A stretch of 64,000 nucleotides of DNA. Origin: Nomia melanderi (Eukaryota > Arthropoda > Insecta > Hymenoptera > Halictidae). A program made the translations under genes and the position numbers. The first letter of the stretch is position 1. Each line of letters starts with the position of its first letter. Shown in pieces: positions 1 through 12,002 of the stretch. The stretch covers positions 15,393,501-15,457,500 of the forward strand of contig NC_135006.1 of NCBI RefSeq assembly GCF_051020985.1. Reading direction: 5' to 3'. The notes under the pieces were generated by a model that was given only the letters and a program-made list of their open reading frames with translations, had not been told where the DNA came from and ran no database searches.

Positions 1-574
1 TTTCTCGAGTCGCCCGCAGCCCACGGAAAATAGAATTTCACCGGGGTGGAAGCGGTATCGGTTCTCTCGGGCTGGAGAGTATATCGACTTCGCAGCGATA
101 ACGAGTCGACGATAAAATAAATTTGACGTTTCAATTTATCGATACGCTCGTCCTCGGTGTTCAACCGACCTTCCTCCGTCTTAGCCCTCCGCCCCGCTCT
201 TGTTACGTTAACAGCGCTGAATAACAGGCGATGTAAAACCCCCGGCGCGCCGCCGCAAAACTTCGCCGGGGAAGCTACGGACTCCGTCGTTCCGTGTACA
301 CGTTCGACTTCCTTTATGATATTATAGAATCCCGAGGACGGGTAACGAACCAAGTACTTGTCCCATAAGTAAATCAGTGTAACAAGCCGGTCTATCCCTT
401 CGTTCGAGCGGAAGCTCGCGACGGAACGAACGGAGAATCCTCCCCCAACTTCTTTCATCACGCCCGGCCGAGTTTCCGCGATTCGATTTAAGGGCCGATA
501 CCGTTCGCGCGACGTCGTCGCCGGCGACAAACGAAATCTGGGACGATGACGAATTTAGAATTTTAAGCGCGCCA

Positions 575-591
575 GCGCGCGCGCGCGCGCG
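575..591. repeat. (GC)n dinucleotide tract
   Basis: A pure alternating GC run of 17 bases sits inside a longer gcgc-rich patch from about 566. Alternating purine-pyrimidine GC tracts can adopt Z-DNA. Nothing else suggests a function. Confidence 0.9.
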
Positions 592-2076
592 AGCTCGCCT
601 CGCCGCGGGGACGAAGCTCTGCAATCTGAATACTTATGGCTTCCCAAGGATCCCCGGCGAACATCCTCGCGACGCGTATCGCATTCGTGCCGCGTTCCGC
701 GCACTACTCCCCTCCAGCCTCGTTCCTCCAAATAAAATCGCGGACAGAGCTGCGCAGCGCGCGAGATTCGCCTCGCTAGCTGGATCTTCGCGACATTCGG
801 TCGTACAAGGTCCCCCCGTGTCGCTTCGGAACTTTGCTGATTCAATTTGCGAAACGCTTATCCGCTTTGCTCCGAATTATTCCTTCCATAGTCTTCGCGA
901 CGGCTCCGAGGCACATTCGGCTCGAGGAACTCGCGTGTTACGTCCCAGAATCGTAAATAGTTCCCGGTGTCTTTCGGGGCAACGAGCGTGGACGCGGCTG
1001 AAAGACGAGGCGTGTTCGGGGATAACGCGAGATACGGATACGTTATCAATCCTGCCGAGTTAAGCCGGACGTAAACGTGGCGTCGTTCGTCCGTCGGCGG
1101 TCGACCTAATCCTGCAAATCCACGAGGAACGTCCGGATCCATTGGCCCGAGTGTCCCGCGACACTGGCGAGCGAACAGCCGAAAACCCTTTCCACCTCCT
1201 CCCTATTGGTATAACCTTGACTCTGCGGCTGGCGCCAGACAGTGAAAATAAGGTGGTCCCGGGATCGGTGTCCCTGCTCGTAACCGGGCCGGCCATTTAA
1301 ATCCACCGAGTTGAGTAATTTACGAAGACGTCGCTTTGATCCGATTTCAAGGGGTCCCGTCCCGCGCGGATCTTTACCCTTTTAGCGCCAGCATTTACGC
1401 TCCTGCGTCAAATTTATCAAAGGATGGGACCGACCGGCCGCGAGGACGCCGCGAAAAAGGTCTCAGCGCGTTCGCGACATCTAATTTAAGTCGCGGCTTC
1501 CGCTGCCTCCGTATCGCTTACGAGTGTTAAATAATTGCGCTTACGAGGTCCGGAATAGATCATCACCTTTTTGCCGGGAAACCGCGAAACAGCCGGTACG
1601 CGAGGAGATTTTATGGTTGGTCAAACGGCGGGCTATATTTGATTCGCCGCGGCTTTTCGTCTTGTTCTTTCATTGCCTCCGCGGAACGAATTACCCGGCG
1701 TAACGAAGGGAACGGGCCAACAGGAAAGATACGGGATACGGAACGTCTCGTTCCGCGCGGTTTTATAGTTTCAGTGCCACGCGAAGCGGGTTAAACTCTC
1801 GTCCCGTCGCGCGGAACACCGCGAACACCTTATCAAACGCGAACGAGGGATATTTACGGTAGTGTTATAAGACGTTCGATCTAATAACTTTTGATAGCGG
1901 ACTCGAAAGACTCGTAAGCACCCGCGGTATGTACTTACGGTACTTACGTAATCGAGCAAGTTCGCCGCATGTGCGAAGTTTCCCGATCGATATTATCAGG
2001 AAACTTGTCGATGAAATTAATTGATGGTAATACCGTAAAGAGAGCCGCGTCACGGTTATTAGCGCGAGCAGTCGAG

Positions 2077-2544
2077 CTAATGGCATCTTTCGCGGTGCTC
2101 GAGCCGTCGCGCCGAGACGTTAATGCAACGTAGGTGGCTACGTGTATATTTCAGGCTCGTTTCCCATTCACCGCGGAACATATTTTGTCGATTCGAGCGT
2201 TTTCGGATAAGGAACCGACGGACGTCGAAAGTTCGCGGCTTTAAAAATCCCGTCGTTCTGCTTGGTGGGAACTGAAAGGGAAGGAAGAAACGCGGGAACG
2301 CGGAACGTTGAAACTGTTGTACGAAAGAACAATATCGCGCTGAAGCTAATCTACATAATAACAGCGGGCCGCGATTAAAAAGGTCTGCGTGTGTCTGCGG
2401 GAGCTCTAAATTAATATTCCGCTGAACTCGAACAAGTGGCTGAAACTTCTCCTCGGACGTACCAAGAAACTCGCCGAGTCCCGGGAGTTTCATTAAGACA
2501 TTTCGACCGAGCAAACGAGCCTTGCTTATTGCAGTTTTCGGCAT
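2077..2544 (-). other. Open frame of 155 codons, doubtful
   Basis: This frame opens at an ATG on the minus strand and has a more mixed composition than its neighbours, with Leu, Lys, Phe and Glu in the first 50 residues. The base at -3 of the ATG is T, a poor context for animal initiation. I recognise no domain, signal peptide or membrane segment. A plus-strand frame overlaps its 5' part (2436-2702). It is probably a chance frame; an unannotated exon is the alternative. Confidence 0.12.
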
Positions 2545-2898
2545 TAATTAGCAGTCGACGGAGACGAACTTCGGGATGCCGTTTCTTTCGTAACGGGCCG
2601 TTATCTTCCCCGCGGATTGCCGGGGAAGGTCGTACGTATCTATTCGGTGTAGCGGGCCGATCGGCGCTATCGTTTTTCTGCTACCAAAGCGCGATAGAGT
2701 GAGCGTTAATGTAATGGCACGGAAAGGTAACCGTGAAACGGGAACTTCGTCGTGGAGAGGGCGTAAAGGCCATCGCGAAGGCTAAGCCCTTCGAGTTCCC
2801 TGCAGCCGGAGCCAAGTTTAATCAGACGGCGAATCGATGGCTTTAATTAAGGAAACGTCTTACTGCCGGGGTAGCCTAGGTGCGGCTAGGTTAATACC

Positions 2899-2936
2899 GT
2901 AATGTATACATTACCTATATATATACACGCGTGTAT
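2899..2936. repeat. Two adjacent perfect palindromes
   Basis: GTAATGTATACATTAC at 2899-2914 is a perfect 16-base palindrome. ATACACGCGTGTAT at 2923-2936 is a perfect 14-base palindrome. A short TA run lies between them. Both could extrude cruciforms. Confidence 0.9.
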
Positions 2937-2939
2937 CCA

Positions 2940-4680
2940 TATTCCTACATGAACGCGACACAACGGCCATTCCCGGGGCAAAGCTGCCGTCGTGCCGGGG
3001 CCACTTCGGTCTGTTCGCTATGTACATTCTACCCATCGACCTCGAAACCTTGAATCGCGCCTTTCATCCTGCTCCGAGTCCCGTGTTATCTCCGCCTGGC
3101 GACCCTTAACGCTGCTCTTGGTCGAGATGCAATTCTACCAGCGAGAAGCATTCGAAAAGGGACGAGAAAGAGAAAGCATAGACGACAGGGTTTCGCGAAA
3201 TGAATTACTTGGAACGGAATACTTCACGATAGATCGCAAACGGCAACAGAAATGGTTCTCTCCCCCGATTTCTCGCCGCCTGTTAGCCCTATCCTTGCAC
3301 CTTCTAGGACGATCGTAAAGCTATTCCACACTGCACTTCATGTCTTTATTCATGCACCCTAAATTAGATTGTCCAGGCACGCTACACGGGATTCGGTCGC
3401 ATGTACCAAGGTTGGTTACACCGCGTGCATCGAATTGAGAGCCCGTAGTATATCGAGGACGAGGCGAAATCGCACGGAGAGGCGCTTTAAGATCGATCCA
3501 CATTCCGCTGAATATTCTTCCGTTGTTTATTGCGTCCGGTGAACGAACGTGGAGCAAGGTAAAATCAAAATCGAACTGGGACTCATAGCCCACGCATCAT
3601 ACAGAATTGGATAATGTGGTCCGGAAAGGGTCTGAGAATTGACCGATACCGTGTATCGCCCCTAATCGCCATAGCAGCGACAGCATCCCTGATCGAGGTT
3701 TCCTACAGGACAGGGCACGGCGTCGAAATTGGTCGGCGTCGGAGCTGATCGTCGACAACGCGTAAACGAGGCTGTGCACGCGTCCCTTGCACGAACGTAT
3801 CTACACACGCACACGAGCAGAGGAGCTAAAGGGTCTCGTGACGCGTTGTTTCCCACGAGAACGTGCGGGAGAAGCTGCGACAGCCTCTCGGTCAACGAAG
3901 GAGGCTCGGGATAGAACCACGAACCGACGGAGGGACAGGGACAGAGAGAAAACGAGGGTAATCCGCTTAGATCGGCCGACACGCACGCCACGCACCGATG
4001 TCTCTCTTAGAGGCGGAGCATCGCGGGAGTGCGTGTACCGGCGCGTAGACGCGCGGCGGATGGAAACCGAGCGAAGAGCAACACGGCGGAAAATCGTGGA
4101 ACATCGTGATTTGCACGCGCGTCACACGCCCGTGAGGGACCGATGATTCATCGAGGGCGTGCGGGCCGAACTAATTTCTGGGGATAACACTGTCGGCGAG
4201 CGATCTCGCCCGTGGATAATTACGATAATTGGGCCCGGGACGTGATTCTTCGCTCCCTCCGCCGTGGTTTTCGATCGGTCACGAGAATGTTACTTTCGCT
4301 GTGTGTACACACAGTGTACACCGAAGGAGGAGGAAACGGTTACATTGGCTTCGTTCCAGCCGTCCCCGCAATTTCGCAGCCCACGGCCAATCGCCGAACG
4401 CGACGCGAATTTTTCTGAGCGGCGCGTGTTCGAGTCGACCGCGCTTCGCCGGCCAAAGCGGGAGGGGGTTTCCGGGGGTGCGTGTTATTAGCTGACTTGA
4501 TACCCTGAACCAAGGTAGTGGACCTTCGGCCCGTTCCGCGTGGTTTCACGCCGGATATGAACGACCGGCGTCGCGTCATTGACAACGACGTATGTTTGCG
4601 AGCAGCACTTCGGACTGTTTTGATACCGTGGCTACGATAGCTACTTAACACTACGACTACCGGACGGGTCAAGTTCACCG
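2940..4680. other. CpG-rich DNA, no gene recognised
   Basis: It contains several overlapping Arg-rich frames (for example 3787-4146 plus and 3662-3991 minus) that occupy the same bases and cannot all be coding. None has a recognisable motif. The region around 3770-4150 is rich in cacg and gaga words, a texture sometimes seen near insect promoters, but no core promoter can be fixed. Confidence 0.5.
4299..4314. repeat. 16-base perfect palindrome
   Basis: CTGTGTGTACACACAG is its own reverse complement and is followed at once by TGTACA. It is a simple GT/AC-type palindrome with no assigned role. Confidence 0.9.
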
Positions 4681-5260
4681 ACATCGGAATGTTTATTTCG
4701 CAAGTATTTCAATTGTGAAGCCGCTCCGCGAGAGATTTTAAATGAAATTTCTATATTCGTATAGAATAGTCGATGTTACTTGAATATTTATGCGAAATAA
4801 ATCACTCTAATTGCTCGGTAGCTCAGTGTTAAATGTTCTACTGTCGGCGAAATTAATCCAGCTAATTGCGGCCATTTTTATCCGGCCACCATCGCTTATG
4901 GTGAATATTTATTATAAGCACTTATGAAACATACATGCAGAATCACATGGAGAATATAAAATCGCCCGACAATAACGACCGAAAGCATTATATCCCCCAT
5001 TCGAGATTCTCATTAATTCATAGTCCGCTCTTCGGTTCATTCGAAACGCGCGTTTCCAATGGTTTCAATATCCGGCATCTTACAATCCCGCAGCTAACCT
5101 GGCCATCCATTAACGCCGCCAATTGGCATGTTGGAATTAATTTAACGCGCGCGCTCACGCTCGTAGCATATTTATTACATTTTATTCAGTCGCTGCTTGT
5201 CAGAGAAGGATGAAACTTATCCCTTATTAACGGACCAAAACGCGATGCAATTAATGGCGG
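4681..5260. other. AT-rich island
   Basis: Base composition drops sharply in GC compared with both flanks. It contains the compound hairpin at its left edge and a frame of 92 codons (4935-5213, plus) that opens at an ATG but matches nothing I know. I interpret the island as old insertion debris or as a regulatory AT-rich block. Confidence 0.5.
4692..4801. repeat. Compound hairpin / MITE-like inverted repeat
   Basis: The outer arms are 4692-4712 and 4780-4801. They share an exact 11-base inverted core (TTTATTTCGCA against TGCGAAATAAA) plus further imperfect pairing to about 21 bases. A second, perfect 7-bp stem with a TTCG tetraloop (4749-4766) is nested inside. The element is AT-rich within a GC-rich setting. 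It could be a very small decayed MITE or a transcribed hairpin. No target-site duplication is clear. Confidence 0.55.
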
Positions 5261-5876
5261 CCCCGCAGCCGCGCGTACGCCGTGCCAGAGGAAATTATTT
5301 ATATCGATCGTCGGATCCCCGGATCATAATACCCGCTGTAATTATTATTTACTCACCTTTACGGCGGGAGCGTCACGGAATTACGATTTATCCGTCGATG
5401 ATGCAACCGCGAACAATTGCAAAATGGCCAGCAACCCCGATACGCGTGAGTGACCGAGCACGAACGCAGAGTACGGACAACACACCTGCGCAGCCATGCA
5501 CGCATCGAGTGGGAGTGGGGGGTGGCAGCATTGCGTGCGCGAGACCTCGTGTTTCCTGTCGCGTCTAAACGATCACAAAGGCCACGGTGGATCGCAGACG
5601 CGTCTGAACGGTCCGAACGCGTGCCCACGAGGCCGTTCATCCGCATTTGTTTACACATGAGTCCGCTGCCTAATATTTCACGGGCCGGTTCGTCACTGCA
5701 CACTCTAAACTCGGTTTATCCGCGCGCACACGTAACGTCTCCGCGAACCGCGACCACCTTCCCGCGACTGATTCAGTGCGCACGTCGATGGCGCAGCTCA
5801 TTCGATTTCGACCAATCGAAACATTCGATTAGCGACTTTCGCGCCCTCACGAGCGTCCATCTTTGATTACCGGTTT
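5261..5876. other. CpG-rich stretch, no gene recognised
   Basis: Overlapping frames lie on both strands (5450-5866 plus, 5359-5703 minus). On the minus strand a consensus-like splice donor (AAG/GTGAGTAA) ends at 5357, but the 5359-5703 minus frame stops a few bases before it, so the frame does not run into the donor. Confidence 0.4.
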
Positions 5877-5934
5877 TCGCGCCAGCATCTTAGCCTTGCG
5901 TGTGAATGAGTTTATTGTGAGAATGCTGGCGTGA
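5877..5934. repeat. Inverted repeat, 12-bp arms
   Basis: TCGCGCCAGCAT (5877-5888) pairs with ATGCTGGCGTGA (5923-5934) with one G-T wobble, leaving a 34-base loop. A second, overlapping pair (GAGTTTA 5908-5914, TAAACTC 5957-5963) is present. No known small RNA was recognised in it. Confidence 0.6.
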
Positions 5935-6240
5935 GTGTTTCAACAACGATTTCCTGTAAACTCTAGGTAACTATACTTGAATCAGTGTTACTTTGTAGAT
6001 AAGAATTCGACTCGTTCTAACGAGTAATTGAAGATATGGATATTGTATTTCTGCTATCTATGTTAAACGAAGTAGCATAGGTTAAGATACGTATCAATAC
6101 CTTTTAATTAACACGTTAACTGCCACGAAATCATAAATTTAAATCATTCTTGGCATAAATTAAAAGCTCATTAATTGATATTCGCAAAAATGGCGAAGGT
6201 TAGTAGTCTATATAGACGAATGTTTGTTACCTAGGATTAA
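5935..6240. other. AT-rich island
   Basis: This is an AT-rich stretch between CpG-rich blocks, without an open frame of note. Its right half holds the TTAA-bounded candidate element. It probably derives from transposon decay. Confidence 0.5.
6108..6240. mobile_element. Possible TTAA-bounded transposon remnant
   Basis: TTAA at 6108-6111 is followed by CACGTTAACTGCCACG, and the interval ends in another TTAA at 6237-6240. A perfect palindrome GTCTATATAGAC lies at 6206-6217. The left end resembles the starts of TTAA-targeting (piggyBac-type) non-autonomous elements as I remember them. The right end does not form a convincing terminal inverted repeat, so boundaries and family are uncertain. Confidence 0.3.
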
Positions 6241-7560
6241 AAAGATGTCGGCCTCGACGAGGACGCAGGGGATCGATGCAGTCTAGCCGGTGAGTGAGAA
6301 CTGCTCGAATATTTCCTCGCGATTTCGCTTTACGCGAACCGATATCGAAGATCGTAACACGAGCGGCGGTCACGCGGCTGCGGACCAATGGCCGCTCTCG
6401 ATAAAAGTAATGTCGGTGTTCCGCGGAGCGTGATTCCGATGGTAAACATCAGGTGGAAAGTCACCCATCGCGTGATGGTCGCGATACCCGGACCGTTTAG
6501 ACTTTCATCCTCTCTCTTTCTCGTGGCATGTAATTCGAGTGTTTCGCGTTACCCCGTCTAGAACAAGGTTATGGTGCGGAGGGGGTGGCTGGCAAGTGGT
6601 AGAAAGCCACGTTCGTGTATACCTGTGTCAGCACGAACTGCATTCGGTGCAATGGGTCGGGACGGTCCGGGCCGATCTAGGATCGGCGCGGCGGACCGGC
6701 TGGGACCGGCCACGGATTCCCATGATTCCGCGTCGATACGTTTTATCGTACGTAGAAATTGTTTTCGGCCGACTAACGGTCGTCTATCATGAAACTCCGC
6801 CGGTACCTCCTAAGGAAAAACAGCTGCGGCGTGCTGCGCGCACTACGGGGCTGATTTGCATGGAACCGTTCAGCGCCTCGATAGCCCTATGACCCATATA
6901 TGTGCACACGGAAACGTTTGCGCGCCGTTATCGGTCATTATTGCTCGACGTATGCCGAGAGGAATAACCATTAAGGGGGAGCAAAATTTCTGGTAATACC
7001 GCTGACGATAGATACTTTTCGCTTCCGCTTGACGATTTCCACGGAATCGTGTGATCTCGGTGCCCGATCTAATGCATCGATCGCGACTAATACGGTCGAC
7101 GTAATCGTTGCGTGATTACGGTCCGCGTAATCTTTCCCTCGTCTTTTTTTTTGTCTACAACGTGGCAATTTCGCCGGAACTCGATTGGACGGCTAGAGAT
7201 TGCTGAGGTGCACGGAGGACGGTCGCAATTACTCTTCCTGAGAAGCAACCGCGAGCAACTAATATCCGATGTAATTACTTCGGAAAGCGGAGAGGTCGCG
7301 AGAATGCGTGTACACGTGCGTGCAATGTTCAGGGGTCAGCGGAGGCGGTTCAATTATCGGGTACACGCTTCTAGAAACCATGAGGCCGAGCATGAAGTTG
7401 AGCGTTGCTCATGGGAACCTTTTGATACGCCGTTTACCGCGATCTTTTGCTCGGGAATACGACGCGTCGGTGCCGTCTTGATTTCGAGAAACAGAAACGA
7501 CTTTCGAATGCGTCTAGCTACTTCATTGTTAGTTATTAATAGTTACCTCGATCTTTAACC
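6241..7560. other. CpG-rich DNA, no gene recognised
   Basis: The longest frames are 6539-6892 and 7112-7558 (plus). Both are Arg-rich and without motif. A donor-like GTGAGTGA occurs at 6290. I see nothing else. Confidence 0.55.
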
Positions 7561-8050
7561 TTTCCGTTTACTGTCGGGTCATAACGTTCATACTTTCTGC
7601 TTCGTATTGTTTCATATGCAAAACGCCGGAGGGAGATTGATATATTTTTGGAGTTGATGCACTAATAAAGCATGCATGCGCGTAACTGATATCAGCGAAA
7701 AGTCAAACTGTCAGGAATTGAAGAAAAATGGAGGTATCTTGCCATGCTTCCTATGTTTAGGCAAGTCTCCAAAATGGAAAGCTTCTCAGTTTTCAAGAAT
7801 AGCTTCTCGCGTGGACAAGACTCTCTACGTATGCAGTCGAATCAAATGCCAGTTTATTCTCGTAACAAATGCCATCGTTTAAAGGGTGAAAAGCTGCACG
7901 AATCGTTTGCGAAGAGAACTGTATTCGTTCCATGGGCGCTATCTTCTCAAATATCGTATCGATCCGTAAATTCCCGTCGCGTCTACAGTTTCCGTATGAA
8001 TAAACCATTTACAAAATTAAACGGGACGTTCTCCCTTCGAACAAATCGAA
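7561..8050. other. AT-rich island with two overlapping plus-strand frames
   Basis: Composition shifts to AT-rich relative to the flanks. Two frames that open at ATG overlap here: 7676-7882 (68 codons, with several Cys and Lys) and 7744-8145 (133 codons, G at -3 of the ATG). Neither resembles a family I know, and at most one can be real. A palindromic GCATGCATGC surrounds the first ATG. The island could be the degraded coding part of a transposon or a chance frame. Confidence 0.25.
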
Positions 8051-11000
8051 GCGACGCGGTGGAGGAGAGAGGGCGGCGAGCAGAAAATTCATCCCGCGCG
8101 CAATTGCGCCGTAAAATAGGTAGAGATTGCGTTTGTCTGTCGTAAGGGGAAGGTGCAAAGCCGCGTGGGAGACGCTCGCAGGTCCCGCAATCGCGCAACC
8201 GTGCTTTCGCTCACGCACCCGAATGCTTTCCCTCCGATGGCCACCCCGTTGTCGCCCGCCCCGTCGCGCCCCGTCGCAGAATTTGCATATTTATGACTGT
8301 TTATAATGTATAATTGACGGGAATCCGCATACTCATCGCGAGCAAAGCTACCGGGGCTAGAGACTACGCAACCTTCCGCGAGCCACCAAATCAGATTACC
8401 GGCTTTGCATTTTGGCTCGACCTCGGCCACAACCGCCGTCGTCTCTCTCTCCATTCATTTCCCTCGTTCCCCACCCCCGCCCTGTTTCATTCAGTCTGCC
8501 AGCGGTCAACTCTTACCTCGCACATTTTCTCTGTCCGAAGCCACCCGACTCTTTCCCAGTTATTCGTCACCAACAAAGTGCCCGGCAGCTTTTTGTGCCT
8601 CGGACGTTGGAAGAGGGAGCAATTAAAAACCACGGCCGACTCCGCGGCAGCCGGTACGCGGAAGTGGCTCGACGGTGACGGGGCGAGGTCGCTTTTTCAC
8701 CTGTCGAGTGACCCGAAGGACGCGAATTTTACAGCCACGCAATTATGCGCGGGAAAAGGAACCGCGGCTCCTCGCGACTCACCAACGCGTCACAATCGAG
8801 CTGGAACTTTCCAAAAATAATGAATTATTCAGGAACCTGTTGTTTAATCAGTCCCTCTTTGCTCGATGGGTCGGCAGACCTACACGATTCGTTCCTAGAT
8901 CGGCCGTCGTACTTCTTTATTTTCCCTCCGTTTCATCTCGTGAAAGAAGATGTAGCCTCCCGTTGTCACGCGGTCTGATCTAGATAACGTAGCTTCGAAC
9001 CAGAGGTGGACACACCTTTCTTCTGTTCCCCAATCAGCTTATCCGGACGAAGCCCGACGTTGAATCGCGATACAGCCACGCTACCGAACAAGATCGGCCC
9101 CGCGATCTCGTGCGTTTTCGTCTTCAATCGTCGAGGTGTGCTTTAGGCTTTCATATTAGATTCTCGCGTGGCGTCCGAGCAGCTTAACGATCCCCGGAGA
9201 TATTTACGCCAGGAAATCTTTCTTCCTCGGGTTCGTTTTCTAGCTTCGTTGGAAACGCTTACCACCTGATCGCGTCTCGCGACGACTCGGCGAGCAGACT
9301 AGCAGAGATACACGCGATTTCGCCATTGCTCACGCGAATTTCGCGAGAGGGAACGCAATTACAGAACAGAGCTGGTCGGAAACGGGTCGCCTTCCACTCG
9401 TGGCTGGGCAACGCTCTTGATAAAAGGTCGCGAACGGCTAATTTTCCAGTTAACGAGGACGCCCGCGCGCGTCGCTCGCCACCGGCCACTTTGAAGGTAC
9501 TAAGACCGTTCGCGCGGTTGGAAACTTTTCCTCCATGACCCCCGACTATCTCCGCTCCGCTGAAACGCTCTTTGACCGCGCCGAATTTTCGACGCTCTTC
9601 CCGTGTTCCGCTATTTCCTCCATTCGACGGTGGCACATCTGAAAATGTTGTAAACAAACACGTCCATTTCCGCTGTTTGCTGCGGCTACTTTTTCCCCTT
9701 ATTTGTGGAGAGCTTTCGTACAGGTGTGCGTTAAACAAACGGTTCGCGGACCTCGCTTTCTTCGGCAATTGCGCGCATGTCTGCCGCTTTAATCTGGAAC
9801 GGTGTACTCCGAAGATCAATTTGCTTTTACATTATACGATATGTATAAAGTCGATCGTGTAAAGTCACGGATATCTTTGAAATGCGGCAAGATGCGGCGG
9901 GACGGGGCGTGGTGAAACGTGAACGGAGAGGATTAGGGGAAGTCTCGGAATATTTCGCGAGTTCTCCCTTTAATTAGGGGCAATAAAATGGACAGTAAAC
10001 TGCGCGCCGACGAGCGGTGCTCAACGGTGTAACAAATGTTCATGGCTGACGAGTCGACGCGCCCAGGGGTCTGTTAAAACGCGCGGAGCGCAGAGCTACT
10101 CGCACGAGCCACGCGTAAACCACGGCCGTTCGACGGCGGAGCGATCGGAAAATAAAAGGGGTGGCAGCGGTTGAGAGGAGGGAATGGCGGAATGCCGCGG
10201 CGAGGAGAAAGATTTCGATAATCGCGTTCCATTGCTGGTAATATGAGATACATTACCGCGATAATAGAATTTCATACGCAATCAATTATCGTATCGGCGG
10301 GCGGCCGCGACGGAACACGTCGAGGGAGGGAACCCCCAGTATTTTTGTTTAATTGAAAATCAATGGCCGCCGCTCCCGGTCGAACGATCCTGAAAATGAG
10401 CAGGAATTTTTCGACATTAACTATGCACGGCCCGAACTAACGCGGCGCTCCTGGGCACGATTTATACGCGTAAAATCGCGGCCGCGCGCACGTGTAAATC
10501 GGGAAACGGCGCGGGGTGTGCGCTAAAGAGGAAACGCGTGCGGGAATGGGAACGAAAAAGGGAAAACACCGGGGGAACGCGGACGGGGTTTGAATAGCCG
10601 GTCGTCGGCCAGCCCAAGCCATGCGTGATATAACGTGGCGACGAGGTCCGAGCGTCACACGACAAATGGCGAGCCATTTGCGAAATAACGCATCGATAAA
10701 CCCGGCTGCAAAACGAACGTCAGGAACGTTTCCTACGGCCGTTTCCACCCTCGGCCGCGATTCGAATTCGCCGGACCCTCTCTGAATAGGGGGTGTGGTC
10801 ACATCTTCCGAACAAGAAAATACCGCGGCATTTCGTATTCACCCGCGAAAACCGTGACTTCCCTATCGAGGCACGCTCTTACCGCGGAGGGAATCGCTCC
10901 TCTGAACTTCCATCGATCGCCATGCATCCCCTATACACCGAATGCTCTCGACATACCCTCGAGCCCCGACACGAATAACGTCGATGGATTTTTCAAAATT

Positions 11001-11999
11001 TTCCCGGTCACTTTCCGACTAAACAATCCACGGACTGCAGAGAAAGAAAAGAGGAACATCTCACCCCGAAACCTCGAAATCTGCGAGAGAATTCTCTGAA
11101 CGGTGTATCCCTTTTGTTCCGGGAGAGGTCTCTTTATCCGAGCAATGAAAGTATTGGCCGCCAACCAAATTGCGCGGCTCTACGGCGTGTCGCGATCGAG
11201 AAGAACCTCCAGCGGAAGGTAACCGTGGAGAATCGAAAGAGTGCATGCCTCGAGGGTGCGAGCGAGAGAGTCGGAACCAAGGAAGGAAGGAAGGGTGAAG
11301 GTAGCATGGGGTAGACATGGGCGTGCCAGCCGGTGTTTGGTCTCCGAAGAGAATATAGAGGGTGCAGCGAGAGACTCTGGTCGCCGGAGAGTGACTGGAT
11401 GCGTCAAAGTGAGGGAGGCTGATGTATATGCATGCTACTCCTGGGTCACCGGGATGGCCCGAATTACCATAAACACGCTAGATAGTAGGCTAACTGCCGT
11501 TGTACCTCTTCATCCTTAACCATTCCTCGAACCACCGCCCCAAACCCCTATCCGTTCCGTCTGTCTGCCTCTTTCGATTCATCAAACTCCGCTCGCGAAT
11601 TTCCACCCTCTCATTGTTCGGTAACTAGACAAGTTTCGCGTCGTCTTCTCTCTCGCACCCTTTATTTTCGTAGCCGACCAGCCTCATTGTACCTGTACAC
11701 CGTACGAGGATCGTTCAAACATGCGTTCAAATTTTATTAGACTGGAATGGTTGGAGCGGCGCAGGTATTAAATATTTGCCAAAGCCCATCGTTTGGAATC
11801 ACTTTGCGGGCAGCTTCTAATTACGGGCTCCAAGCAGCACATAGAGATCGGGTGGTAGTCTAGGCGGTAACAGGAGCCCGATGCCTCCCGTTCTGTCTTT
11901 CTCGAGTTTCACGATACCCTAACTTCCGTCGAGTCTCCCTAGCCGTTTATCGATCTTTGCCGCCCGAGATCACAGAGGACAGTCTCCTTGATGTTTCTC
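8051..11999. other. CpG-rich DNA, no gene recognised
   Basis: Frames of up to 186 codons (9259-9819 minus) are opposed by frames on the other strand and show no domain. A short GGAA run occurs at about 11280-11294. No RNA gene or transposon was recognised. Confidence 0.55.
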
Positions 12000-12002
12000 T
12001 AA

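Larger units (their letters stand above)
1..2880. other. CpG-rich DNA, no gene recognised
   Basis: The stretch is GC-rich with frequent cgcg and tcga. Open frames are short, overlap on both strands and are Arg/Ser-rich. The longest (2077-2544, minus) is listed separately. I see no splice-framed exon, RNA gene or transposon. Confidence 0.6.

Noticed and set aside
4811..4860. tRNA-like A-box (TAGCTCAGTGTT) suggesting a tRNA or tRNA-derived SINE
   Set aside because: No B-box of the GGTTCGANNCC type follows at a suitable distance and no acceptor stem can be formed.
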